DNA from: Gaiellasilicea sp037721555
GTDB lineage: Bacteria > Actinomycetota > Thermoleophilia > Gaiellales > Gaiellaceae
Assembly: GCA_037721555.1 (NCBI GenBank)
Contig: JBBJOI010000010.1
Span: 1 to 64,000, forward strand
Direction: 5' to 3'
DNA: 64,000 nucleotides
The notes beneath the pieces were generated by a model that was not told the DNA's origin, did not search any database, and saw only the letters and a program-made list of their open reading frames with translations. Position 1 is the first letter of the stretch; the number at the start of each line of letters is the position of its first letter. Positions 28,559 through 40,300 of the stretch are shown one piece after another. A program made the translations under genes and the position numbers.

Positions 28559-29143
28559 TCACCGACGCAGCGAGCCGAAGAGCGAGAAGCGGGCGCCACC
28601 GCCCCGCACCTGGAGCGTCCAGCGGGTGAAGTCGCGCGCCTCGAGACAGGCGTTGCCCCGCCCGTGCAGGATCAGCCGGTACGTCGCGGCGCTCGTCCGC
28701 GGCAGGAAGTCGCCCGTGCCGGTGACCGAGCCCCCGAAGCGCCACTCCTTGTAGAGGAGCGGCCCCCCGCCAACCGAGTTCCTGCCGTTTCCGAGATCCG
28801 TTGCGAACACGAGCGCCGAGGCGGGGAGCACGAATGAGAGCGTTCCGCGCAGCCGATCGGTCGGGCCTTTCAGGAGGAAGGTCCAGCGGCGTCCGCTCTT
28901 CGTGTGCTCGAGGCCGTACCCCGTCGAAGGGGGGGTGATTCCCTCTACTCCGTCGAGGCCCGCCGTGCCGATGTAGGTCGTAGCCGACGGCGAGAAGCGA
29001 ATGCTTTCGAGCTCGCCGAGCTCGAAAGCACGCAGGCGGCTCGTCGCGCTCGACCAGTAGCCCGGGTCCGCGCAGCACGCGCAGGCGAACGCCGAGGCCG
29101 GGACGAGGAGGCAAGCTGCCGCCGCGGCGATCAGGATCCGCAT
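28559..29143 (-). CDS. Secreted protein with a CxCC motif, function unknown
   Basis: A 194-residue exported protein. The signal peptide (MRILIAAAAACLLVPASAFA) is followed at once by CACCADPGY; a cysteine right after the cleavage site might be lipidated, though the lipobox is poor, and the cysteine cluster might bind metal. The rest is beta-rich with repeated hydrophobic strands. I do not recognise a characterised family. It ends 10 bases from the convergent membrane protein gene. Confidence 0.65.
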   Translation of the reverse strand: MRILIAAAAACLLVPASAFACACCADPGYWSSATSRLRAFELGELESIRFSPSATTYIGTAGLDGVEGITPPSTGYGLEHTKSGRRWTFLLKGPTDRLRGTLSFVLPASALVFATDLGNGRNSVGGGPLLYKEWRFGGSVTGTGDFLPRTSAATYRLILHGRGNACLEARDFTRWTLQVRGGGARFSLFGSLRR

Positions 29144-29182
29144 GCTGACATCGTTCTGGCTGCCCGGGCGGATGCTGAGCGC

Positions 29183-30679
29183 TCACGCCGCCGCAAGCGT
29201 TCCCAGCTTCTCTCGCAGGTAGCGGATGTAGGGCTTCGCGTCGATGGGGCCGCCCACGACGCGCTCGAGTGTCTCCTGCGGCGTGAACTTGCGCCCGAGC
29301 GAGTAGAGGTTCGTCCGCAGCCACTCGTGCAGATGGCCGAACTCGCCGTGCTCGAACCCGTCGAGCAGGTCGGGTAGCTCGGACCTGACCCGGTCCCAGA
29401 TCTGCACCGAGACGATGTTCCCGAGCGAGTAGGTGGGGAAGTAGCCGAAACCCCCGCCCGACCAGTGCACGTCCTGGAGCACGCCGACACCGTCGTTCGG
29501 GATCGGGATCCCGAAGTACTCTTCGAAGCGGGTGTTCCAGGCTTCGGGAAGATCCTTGAGCGCGACCGTACCCGCCATGATTTCCTGCTCCAGCTCGAAG
29601 CGAAGGATGATGTGCAGGTTGTAGGTCGCCTCGTCGGAATCGACCCGGATGTACGAAGGCCGGACGCGGTTGATCGCGCGGTAGAAGCGATCCTGCTCGA
29701 CGTCTCCGAGCGCCTGCGGGAACGCCGCCTGCAGCTGCGGGTAGAAGTGGTTCCAGAACGCCCGGCTGCGGCCCACGATGTTCTCCCACATCCGGCTCTG
29801 CGACTCGTGCAGGGCCGACGAGACGCCGTGACAGAGCGGGGTGCGCTCGAGGCTTTGGGCGACGCCGTGCTCGTAAAGACCGTGGCCGCACTCGTGCATG
29901 GCAGTGAACACCGACGTGATGTCGTGCTCGCCGTAACGCGTCGTCAGGCGGATGTCCTCCGTACCTGAGCTCGCGGCAAAGGGGTGAACGGTGAGGTCGA
30001 GGCGGAAGAATTGCGGGTCGTACCCGAACCGCTCGATCACCCGGAGCGAGAATTGATGCTGCGCGTCGATCGGAAACGGGCCCTGCATGAACTCCTCTTC
30101 GGGCTCGAGGGAGCCGACCTCGGCGATCAGCGGCACGAGGTCTGCCTTCAGCTCGTCGAACACAGCCCGAACCTCGGCCGTTTTCATCCCGGGCTCGTAG
30201 TCGTCGAGCAGGACGTCATAAGGATCGTCGTAACCCTCGAAGCAGTCGACGTAGCGGCGCTTGAGCTCCACGGCGCGCTCGAGGTGGGGGAGGAAGGAGG
30301 CGTAGTCGGACTCCTGCCGCGCCTTCGCCCACACGTCGTGCGCCTCGGCAGCGGCCCCGACCATCTCCGCGGCGAGCTCGGCCGGAACGCGCCGCGCCTT
30401 CTCCCAGTCGCGGCGGGTCGTACGCACGAGCGACGCCTCGTCCGAGTCGTAGTCGAGGCTCTCCTCCCACGGGCGGAGCTCCTCGAGCAGTCGGCCGACC
30501 TCGTCGTCGACGAACCTCGCATGGGCGATCCTGTCGAGCGTCGTCAGCTGGGCCCCGCGGACGGGGCCTCCGCCGGGAGGCATCATCACCATCTGATCCC
30601 AGAAGAGCACCTCTTGGGCGCGGCGCAGGTCGTGGATATCGGCCAGGCGGTGCTTCAGCTCGGCGAAACGCTCATCCAT
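29183..30679 (-). CDS. M32-family carboxypeptidase (Taq type)
   Basis: A 498-residue cytoplasmic zinc carboxypeptidase of the Taq/Pfu M32 family. The zinc site is the H-E-x-x-H motif in FTAMHECGHGLYEHGVAQSL, with the downstream ALHESQSRMWENIVGRS supplying the third ligand glutamate. Other family blocks are DIRLTTRYGEHDITS, RPSYIRVDSDEATYNLHI and DVHWSGGGFGYFPTYSLGN. The ATG at 30679 is preceded by AGAGGAGA; upstream codons on the long open frame are intergenic. It faces away from the YeaQ-type gene at 30804. Confidence 0.94.
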   Translation of the reverse strand: MDERFAELKHRLADIHDLRRAQEVLFWDQMVMMPPGGGPVRGAQLTTLDRIAHARFVDDEVGRLLEELRPWEESLDYDSDEASLVRTTRRDWEKARRVPAELAAEMVGAAAEAHDVWAKARQESDYASFLPHLERAVELKRRYVDCFEGYDDPYDVLLDDYEPGMKTAEVRAVFDELKADLVPLIAEVGSLEPEEEFMQGPFPIDAQHQFSLRVIERFGYDPQFFRLDLTVHPFAASSGTEDIRLTTRYGEHDITSVFTAMHECGHGLYEHGVAQSLERTPLCHGVSSALHESQSRMWENIVGRSRAFWNHFYPQLQAAFPQALGDVEQDRFYRAINRVRPSYIRVDSDEATYNLHIILRFELEQEIMAGTVALKDLPEAWNTRFEEYFGIPIPNDGVGVLQDVHWSGGGFGYFPTYSLGNIVSVQIWDRVRSELPDLLDGFEHGEFGHLHEWLRTNLYSLGRKFTPQETLERVVGGPIDAKPYIRYLREKLGTLAAA

Positions 30680-30803
30680 GTGTCTCCTCTCTAGGGCCAA
30701 CCTCGGGGCGACTTTATCGAGCGCACCGTTTCGGACAGCCGTTTGCGGGAAATATGTACTCAATGGGCGCTGGCAAGCCCGACTCTCGACTTCGGAGGCA
30801 CAC

Positions 30804-31079
30804 GTGGGAATCATTGCGTTCATCATCCTGGGTGCGATCGCAGGTGCGATCGCGAAAGCGTTGCTGCCCGGGGACGATCCGGGCGGTTTCATCATCACGA
30901 CGATCATCGGCATCATCGGTGCGATCCTCGGTGGCTTTCTGGCCGCCGCGCTCTTCGATGCCAAGCCGCTGGACGAGTTCTTCGACATCAGCACCTGGCT
31001 CACCGCCATCGTGGGTGCCATCGTCCTGCTGCTGATCTATCGGATGGTCGCCGGACGCGGCAATCGGCGCCTAGCCTGA
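30804..31079 (+). CDS. GlsB/YeaQ/YmgE-family membrane protein (second copy)
   Basis: A 91-residue protein with three hydrophobic helices: GIIAFIILGAIAGAIAKALL, then IITTIIGIIGAILGGFLAAA and WLTAIVGAIVLLLIYRMV. It keeps the family loop LPGDDPGGF. GTG 30804 follows a Shine-Dalgarno CGGAGG at 30793-30798. It stands alone between divergent and convergent minus-strand genes. Confidence 0.83.
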   Translation: MGIIAFIILGAIAGAIAKALLPGDDPGGFIITTIIGIIGAILGGFLAAALFDAKPLDEFFDISTWLTAIVGAIVLLLIYRMVAGRGNRRLA

Positions 31080-31086
31080 CCCAGGG

Positions 31087-31911
31087 CTAGCTCGACTCGA
31101 AAGCGAGGGGCTCACGGCCGCGCGGGAAGGTTCGCACGGCCGTGAGTCCCCAGCCGTCGTCACGCCAGATGTAGGTGAGCGAGCGCAGGGCCTCGTCTCC
31201 CACGTCGTACACATGCAGTCCGCGCGCCTCGCCCCGTCGGTTCGGTCGCGGCTGGCCGAAGCCGGGCGCGATCGAGACGACCACCGCACGCTCCCCGCCG
31301 GGCGTCGAGAGCTCGAACTCACGCCGCTCGGCGATCGTGCTCTGGTGGATGTGGCCGGCGAGGATGAGGTCGGCACCCGCATCGACGAGACGTCCGAGAA
31401 CGACGTTCCGTTTCGCGACCGGCTTCTTCCGTGACCGCCAGGGCGCTCCCAGCAGGTGGTGGTGGAACGTGACGACGCGAAGTGCACCCTCCGGGGCTTG
31501 CCTCAGCAACTCGCCTGCCCGCTCGATCTGCTCCGGGAGGAGGCGACCGGACTGGTGCCGCCACGGCCGCACCGAGTTGAGGCCGACGACGACGACGGAC
31601 TCGGCGCGATACACGGGCTCGGTCTCCCCCCACTGGCGCTCGAACTCCTGCCACGGCGAGACAAACCGCTGCGGGAACGTGTACGGGATGTCGTGGTTTC
31701 CCGGGATTGTCAGCAGCGGCAGGTTCAACCCGCGCAGGAACGCCGCTGCGCGCTCGTGCTGCGAGCGGAGGCCCCGGTGGGTCAGGTCGCCGCTCGCGAT
31801 GACGAGCTCGGGCCGAACGTCCTCGATCAGCCGCGCGAGCGCCTCGATCGGCTCCGGGTTGTCGTTACGGCCGAAATGGAGGTCGGAGACGTGGAGGATG
31901 CGGATCGGCAC
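31087..31911 (-). CDS. Calcineurin-like metallophosphoesterase
   Basis: A 274-residue cytoplasmic metallophosphatase. The metal-binding motifs are in order: ILHVSDLHFGRND, VIASGDLTHRG, LLTIPGNHDIP, VVTFHHHLLG and ILAGHIHQ. No signal peptide is present. The architecture resembles cyclic-nucleotide phosphodiesterases of the CpdA type, and the window also encodes a class III cyclase, but substrate is not proven. GTG 31911 was chosen as it sits 11 bases after TAGGCT on this strand (31928-31923). It ends 7 bases from the convergent YeaQ gene. Confidence 0.87.
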   Translation of the reverse strand: MPIRILHVSDLHFGRNDNPEPIEALARLIEDVRPELVIASGDLTHRGLRSQHERAAAFLRGLNLPLLTIPGNHDIPYTFPQRFVSPWQEFERQWGETEPVYRAESVVVVGLNSVRPWRHQSGRLLPEQIERAGELLRQAPEGALRVVTFHHHLLGAPWRSRKKPVAKRNVVLGRLVDAGADLILAGHIHQSTIAERREFELSTPGGERAVVVSIAPGFGQPRPNRRGEARGLHVYDVGDEALRSLTYIWRDDGWGLTAVRTFPRGREPLAFESS

Positions 31912-31928
31912 CGTGGCGGGGAAGCCTA

Positions 31929-32166
31929 GATGCTTGATCGGAAACTGGCGCGCAGCCGGGGGCGGCTGCGACCAAGCCGGGTGCCGCACTCCCGCGTTGT
32001 GCAGGCCGGTAGCCTGGCGGCGCGCGATGGTGGTGGTCCGGCGCCGCCTCGCAGCCGTCATCCGGCCCGCGGGAGTTTCCGATCAGGCATCTACAGCCTC
32101 CGCGTGCAGAAGTGCACGACCCGGCGCGCTTAGGTTCCCTCCAACGCGGCTATACACTTTCTCGAG
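31929..32166. promoter_or_regulatory. Divergent intergenic region with TATACA promoter element
   Basis: No gene is supported in this 238-base stretch. TATACA at 32151-32156 lies 10 bases before the ATG of the downstream small gene. On the minus strand TAGGCT (31928-31923) serves the metallophosphatase. The middle is GC-rich and unexplained. Confidence 0.5.
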
Positions 32167-32421
32167 ATGGCGGACGAGACGCCCGACACAGACTCTCCGG
32201 AGATCTTCGACGACCTCTACCTGGGTCTTCGGGCAGGCGGGGCGCTACGCAAGCAGCGACGCGGCCAGCCGCTGACGAACGAGGAGCGCGACGCTCTGGG
32301 CCGTTGGCAGAGACTCTCCGTCGCCCGCAAGGCGCTGGCGCTCGGCGGCTTCTCCGTTGGCACGTTCGGCCTCGGCTTCACGCTCGGCGGGCTCGTCTTC
32401 GGCCGCTGGCGCAAGGCCTGA
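32167..32421 (+). CDS. Small protein with C-terminal membrane helix, function unknown
   Basis: An 84-residue protein. The first half is hydrophilic and acidic (MADETPDTDSPEIFDDLYLG), with a basic middle (LRKQRRGQPLTNEERDALGR), and the last 30 residues form one hydrophobic segment rich in glycine (ALGGFSVGTFGLGFTLGGLV). It is probably tail-anchored. The promoter element 10 bases upstream supports it. A minus-strand frame overlaps it completely but has no such support. Confidence 0.6.
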   Translation: MADETPDTDSPEIFDDLYLGLRAGGALRKQRRGQPLTNEERDALGRWQRLSVARKALALGGFSVGTFGLGFTLGGLVFGRWRKA

Positions 32422-32631
32422 CGGTCCCTGATCGGGCGGCTCCCGCCGGGCGAAGCCCGGCTCCGCCGCCTCTTGTTCCGCACCGCCTCCCAGCCGAGGG
32501 CCTGTCGGCTCGAGGTAGTGGCTCTGAGCCACAAAGTCCTCCTGCGCGACGCGAGCGACGAGCCAGGAGCCGTCAGGCGGAGCCTCAAATACCTCCCGCC
32601 GACTCCACGCGCTCAACCCGCGCCGGAGGTG

Positions 32632-33696
32632 TCAGGCGGTCTCGGAGTCGCGGGCGGAGAAGATCACCGCCGGCACGTCCTCCTCCGCGGGATCCTTGCC
32701 GCGCACGATCACGTCGACGAGCGTCGCCAGTACTGCCGCGAGCGGGATCGCCAACAGGACGGCGAACTCGCCAAACAGGAGGGCAACACTCGTGATCGAG
32801 AAGAGCACGAGCAGCGGGGAGAGGCCGACGGCTTCGCCCAGTACGCGCGGGATGATGATGTAGTCCTCGAGCAGCCGGACGACGAGTACCGTCACGCCGG
32901 CTGCGAGTGCGAGCTGCCAGGAGACCGTGAGCCCGACGCCCACTGCGACCGCGCCGGCGGTGATCGGCCCGATCACGGGGACGATCTCGACGATGCCCGC
33001 AAAGACGCCGATCAGCACCCAGTAGGGCAGGCCGATCGCCCAGAAGACGCCGGAGAGCACGGTGCCGACGATCACGATCAGGAGCGCCTGGCCGCGCACG
33101 TAGGCGCCCAGCTTGAGGTCGATCAGATCCCACGTGTCGCGAACCTTTTTACGCCGCGGCCGGGGGATCAGCGAGGTGACGAGATCCATTGCCCGCTGTC
33201 GCTCGAAGATCCAGTAGGCGGCGCACGCGAAGACGAAGAAGAGGCCGATCAGGATCTCAAAGCCGAGAAAGCCGATCTCGAGCGCGGGATCGACGAGCTC
33301 GCTCGCCGAGGGCAGCTCCTCGAGGCGTTGCTGCACGCCTTCGAGGATCTCGCGGCGCACACCGGTCGACTGGCTCGCTTCCTCCTCGAGTTCCTCCGAC
33401 GAGCTCGGCAGATCACCGAGGGCATTTGACACCTGCTCGGTCGCGTTCGGGACGACGAGCCAGAGGATGGCCGCGATGAACGCGAAGAACGCGAGGTAGT
33501 GCGCCGCGATCCCGAAGCCGCGCGGAATGCCGCGCCGGCGGAGAGCCTCGATACCCGGCCGCATCGCCGCGGCGATGATGAAGGCGAAGAAGAGGAGCGC
33601 GACGAGGAGCCGGATCTTCCAGAACGCGAGCGCCAGGACGACCACGCTGCCGATCACGAGAGTCGCGACGGCTGCGCGTTTGGCTGTGTCGTTCAT
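32632..33696 (-). CDS. AI-2E family (PerM/TqsA-like) transporter
   Basis: A 354-residue membrane protein of the AI-2 exporter superfamily. There are about eight hydrophobic helices. The central periplasmic or soluble segment lies at residues 95-150, and the family block GIVEIVPVIGPITAGAVAVG, followed by LLEDYIIIPRVLGEAVGLSP, is diagnostic. Members export varied small molecules or act as Na+(Li+)/H+ antiporters, so substrate is open. ATG 33696 overlaps the stop of the upstream membrane protein gene (ATGA). Confidence 0.9.
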   Translation of the reverse strand: MNDTAKRAAVATLVIGSVVVLALAFWKIRLLVALLFFAFIIAAAMRPGIEALRRRGIPRGFGIAAHYLAFFAFIAAILWLVVPNATEQVSNALGDLPSSSEELEEEASQSTGVRREILEGVQQRLEELPSASELVDPALEIGFLGFEILIGLFFVFACAAYWIFERQRAMDLVTSLIPRPRRKKVRDTWDLIDLKLGAYVRGQALLIVIVGTVLSGVFWAIGLPYWVLIGVFAGIVEIVPVIGPITAGAVAVGVGLTVSWQLALAAGVTVLVVRLLEDYIIIPRVLGEAVGLSPLLVLFSITSVALLFGEFAVLLAIPLAAVLATLVDVIVRGKDPAEEDVPAVIFSARDSETA

Positions 33697-34109
33697 TCCC
33701 ACGGGTCTTCCCGTGCCGGCGAAGGCTGTAACGCGTCCTCATCCTTCCGCAGTGGCCGTCTCGCCGCCCAGAGGCGGCTGCCGACGACGCCCATGAACGT
33801 GAACGGGATCCCGTAGAAGAGCTCCACGGAGGCCGCCTGCAGCCAGAGGGGGGTGTCGTCGCTGTTCGATGCCGTCAGCGCAACGAGGAGCGGCGGGGCG
33901 ATGACGACGACGGCGAGCGCCCAGAACGAACCGGCGATGGCCCCGTAGACGACGTGCAGCGCGAGCCAGCCGAGAAAGAACGGCAACGAGCCGTCTCGCT
34001 CGTCGCCGAGGACGAAGAGCGCTGCCGCCGCCACGGCGAAAGCAGCTCCCGCGGCGACCTCACGCGGGCGCAGCCTCCGCGCCACTGGCTCAGGTTCTGT
34101 GTCAGGCAT
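33693..34109 (-). CDS. Small membrane protein, function unknown
   Basis: A 138-residue protein with about four hydrophobic helices (AAGAAFAVAAAALFVLG, FFLGWLALHVVYGAIAG, FWALAVVVIAPPLLVAL, VELFYGIPFTFMGVVG) and a charged tail. I do not recognise the family. It is translationally coupled to the AI-2E transporter downstream, suggesting an accessory role. A weak Shine-Dalgarno CGGAGA lies before its ATG. Confidence 0.6.
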   Translation of the reverse strand: MPDTEPEPVARRLRPREVAAGAAFAVAAAALFVLGDERDGSLPFFLGWLALHVVYGAIAGSFWALAVVVIAPPLLVALTASNSDDTPLWLQAASVELFYGIPFTFMGVVGSRLWAARRPLRKDEDALQPSPAREDPWE

Positions 34110-34244
34110 CGTCTCCGTGATACACGATCGCAGCCATCGAGACTCCGCCGACTGGTTGCATCCCTTACGCAGGCCGGAGGTAATGCCCCCTTAGAACCAC
34201 CGCATCGAGGGCCGGTCGAGCGGCGATCGCACTCTCTCTTTTTG

Positions 34245-34258
34245 CGAACACTTGTTCG
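34245..34258. promoter_or_regulatory. LexA (SOS) box upstream of uvrA
   Basis: CGAACACTTGTTCG is an inverted repeat matching the actinobacterial/Gram-positive LexA consensus CGAACnnnnGTTCG. It overlaps the predicted uvrA -35 (TTGTTC, 34252-34257), so bound LexA would block RNA polymerase directly. Confidence 0.8.
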
Positions 34259-34280
34259 ATCAGGCTGCCGAAGCTACACT
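34252..34280 (+). promoter_or_regulatory. uvrA promoter
   Basis: TTGTTC (34252-34257), a 17-base spacer, and TACACT (34275-34280) form a good promoter. The ATG follows 8 bases after the -10, so the mRNA is probably leaderless. No Shine-Dalgarno site is seen. Confidence 0.65.
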
Positions 34281-34288
34281 GCCCTCCC

Positions 34289-37126
<2,838 letters not shown>

Positions 37127-37335
37127 GGACCTCGGGCGGCCGGCGAGCCGTATCGAGGGCCCCACCGGCGACTTCGTCCAGGTTCGAAGCTCGTCAACGA
37201 CATTCATGCGCGTCAGAATGAAGTAGTCGATCTCAGCCAGAACGAAGGGTGAGAGCACGAGCGGTCCGGGTTCGGCGCGCCGAACCTCGCGCATGCGGTC
37301 ATGCTCCGCTTGTACGTCGCTGGAGCCCGTGGAGA
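37127..37335 (-). pseudogene. VapC-like PIN-domain toxin remnant
   Basis: The minus strand downstream of the cyclase gene encodes SSDVQAEHDRMREVRRAEPG and PLVLSPFVLAEIDYFILTRM, matching the early-middle part of a VapC-type PIN ribonuclease. It then needs a one-base shift to continue as LDEVAGGALDTARRPPEVP before homology stops at the uvrA end. The N-terminal strand with the first catalytic aspartate is missing or degenerate, and the last two acidic motifs are absent. No antitoxin gene lies next to it. Confidence 0.55.
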
Positions 37336-40300
37336 TTACGAGGCGCGCGACTCCGCGCCGGTCACAGCAGCTTCGAGCTGCGCGATGCGCTCCAGCGCCC
37401 GTAGCGCGCGGGCCGATTCGTAGAACTGCCGTGCTTCCGCGAGCAGCGGAGCCGCCTCCTCCGAACGCCCCTGCGCGATCAGTGAGCTTGCGTAGTCGAC
37501 CAGAATCTCGGCCTCGTAGAGCGGGACGACGCCGAGGTTGCGCGCGGCGGCGAGTCCGAGCGCGAAGTGCGCGATCGCGTCGTCGTGCTCGCCCTCGGCG
37601 GCGGCGAGGACACCCGCGAGGCGCTCGTGCTGGGCCGTCAGGTGGCGCGTGGCCCGATCACCTAGGAGCACGCCCACGGCGCGACTCGCCTCGGTCGCCG
37701 CACGCTTGTCCTCAACCTCGCCGACGTGTCGGGCGATCGCGCTCACGTCCGCTGCCACCAGCAGGTCGTAGACGCGAAATCGCGTGATGGCTTCGAGGCC
37801 CTCGAGCGCGATTCGAAACGCCGCTTCAGGTCGGCCGTCGATCAGGGCGACGATCCGGTCTCGCACCCCGTGGACCCACTCCCACTGGAAATCGCTCGTG
37901 TCCTGCGACATCGCGACTCGATTGACGAGACGCCTGGCGTCGACTGGTTGACCTCGCTCCAAGAGGCACTCAGCGACCGGCAGGGCAGCGCCCGCCAAGC
38001 TGACATCGGGTTGATCGAGAGCGAGCGCGTCGACCAGCTCGAGCGCCTCGTCCCAGCGACCTTCGAGGACGTGCCCGTCGATCAGCATTCCCGTAAACAC
38101 CTGCTCCCACTCGCGGTCGCCTCGTCGGCGCGCGAGCTCGAGCGCGGGCTGGATCAGCGCCGGTAGCTCATCGACTCGATCGAGCCGGTCGAGCACCCCA
38201 CTCAGGTTGTTGTAGGCGCGGAGGGCTTCGGACGGCAGGTCGTGATCAAGGGCGATCGTGAGAGACTCCCGCAGGAGCGCGTGAGCAACGGTCGGGTGCC
38301 TCGACGTCACGATCAGCGCCTTCGTGTTCAGCGCCGTCGAGAGCAAGGCCGCATCGAGCCTCGCTTCGGCGATGTCGAGAGCTGCGTCGATGCGCTCGAG
38401 TGCCGTGGCGTGGTTGCCGGCGAAGAAATGCAGGCGTCCAAGCTCCGCAGCGAGCGCCGCGACGTCCTCGTCCGGCTCGTCCGAGCCGATCGCCGCGTAG
38501 GCCTCCTCGGCGAGGGCGATCGCCTCGTTCGTACGTCCGGCGAGCCAGACTGCGCCCGCGAGGCGGGCCGCCGCCCGCGCGGCGGCGTGTGTCTCGCCGG
38601 CAGCGTCGTAAAGACGGCGCGCGTCGGCGAGCAGACGCTCCGCGCCTATGGAGTCTCCAGCCATACGGGCCGCGTCCCCGGCGCGCTCGAGAAGCGGCGC
38701 ACGAACCTCCTCACCGGCGAGCTCGGCCGCCGCCTCGAACGCACGCCGCGCGTCGTCTGCGGCGGCGAGCGAGATCGCGCGCTCCGCTGCACGCTCGAGC
38801 CACTCCCGGGCTCGGTCGCGGATCGCCGGAGCGTCGTCGGCCTTCTCGTCTGCGGCGAGCGCGTCGAGGTAGTGCGCCGCCACGACCTCAGCGAGCTCAT
38901 CCGGGTCGATGCCGGCCTCCTCGGCCAAGTACCCAGCTGCCGCGAGGTGGCAGGCCTTGCGGTCGCGCCTGCCGAGCATCTCGTATGCGACGCGCTGGGC
39001 GAGTGCCTGCACGAACCCGTACTGACCGCGCTCCGGCGAGCGCGGGTCGGACTCGACGTAGAGGAACTCCTTGCGCACGAGGTCGTCGAGGAGCGGCCCC
39101 AGGCTCGTCTCGTCCCGTCGGGAGACGGCGGTGAGTCCGCGCGGAGCAAAAGTCTTGCCGAGCACCGCGGCGTGCTGGAGCACGCTCCGCTCCTCGTTTC
39201 CGAGGCCGTCGAGCCGAGCGGCGACGAGCGCCTGCAGTGTCTCCGGGATATCGAGCGCCGAGAGGTCGCCCGTCACCGCGTAGCCCGCGCCCGCCCGCTC
39301 GATCAGGCCGCGGTCGAGCAGCATGCGCACCGTCTCCACGGCGTACAGAGGAATGCCGTCGGCGCGTTCGAGGATTCTCCCGAGAGCCTCGCTCGGCAGC
39401 CCCGGCACGAGTCCCCGTAGCAGGCGATCGATGTCGGCGCCCCCGAGCGGCTCGAGCTGGAGTGAGGTGAAGCTGCGGATGCGTGCGCTCCAGCCGCCGT
39501 GACGTTCCGCGACGTCGGGGCGCGCGAGGGTGAGCACGAAGATCGGATGGTTGCGCGACCAGTCCAGCAGGTACTCGACGAACTCGAGCAGCGCGGCGTC
39601 CGCCCAGTGGATGTCCTCGAAGATGAGGATCACGGGATCCTGGTCGGTCATGCGCTCGACGAAGAGTCGCCAGGCCGAGAAGAGGTCGGCCTTGTCGGGG
39701 GCGACGCGCTCGGTCAGGCCGAGGAGGTGCTGGAGGCGCGGCTCGATGAAGGAGCGCTCCTCGGGGTCGAGCACGATCTCCTCGACGCTCGCGCTCAGTT
39801 TCGCGAGCGCGGTCTCGGCGGGCTCGTCCTCGGCGATTCGCGCCCGCATGCGCACCATCTCCGCTAGCGCCCAGTAGGCCACGCCCTCGCCGTAGGCCAG
39901 GCACCGGCCGCGCTGCCACCAGGCCGAGTCGGCGAGACCGTCGATGTACTTCTCGAACTCCCAGGCGATGCGAGACTTGCCGATTCCCGGCACCCCGACG
40001 ACGGAGACGAGGTGTGCGCGCCGCTCGTGGGCGGTGGCGTGAAACAGGTCCTTGACCACCCGAAGCTCCCGCTCGCGGCCGACGAACGGCGCCTCCAGGC
40101 CAGACGCGCGTCCCTCGCCACGGCGCGCCGCGATCACGCGCAGAGCACGCCAGAGCCGCATCGGCTCGGTCTTGCCCTTCAGCTCGTACGCGCCGGCGTC
40201 CTCATATGCGATCGCCGCCTGGCTGGCGCGGACGGTCGAGTCGCCGACGAGCACGGTGCCGGGCTCGGCAGCGGACTGAACGCGGGAGGCGGTGTTGACG

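Noticed and set aside
28904..30694. Plus-strand open frames over the M32 peptidase gene
   Set aside because: Mirror frames of the carboxypeptidase with biased composition and no domain match.
32245..32616. 123-codon minus-strand frame (VFEAPPDGSWLVARVAQEDF)
   Set aside because: The first part looks somewhat protein-like, but it covers the promoter-supported small gene at 32167-32421 and has no start signal or family match; the 210-base stretch 32422-32631 is left without a gene.
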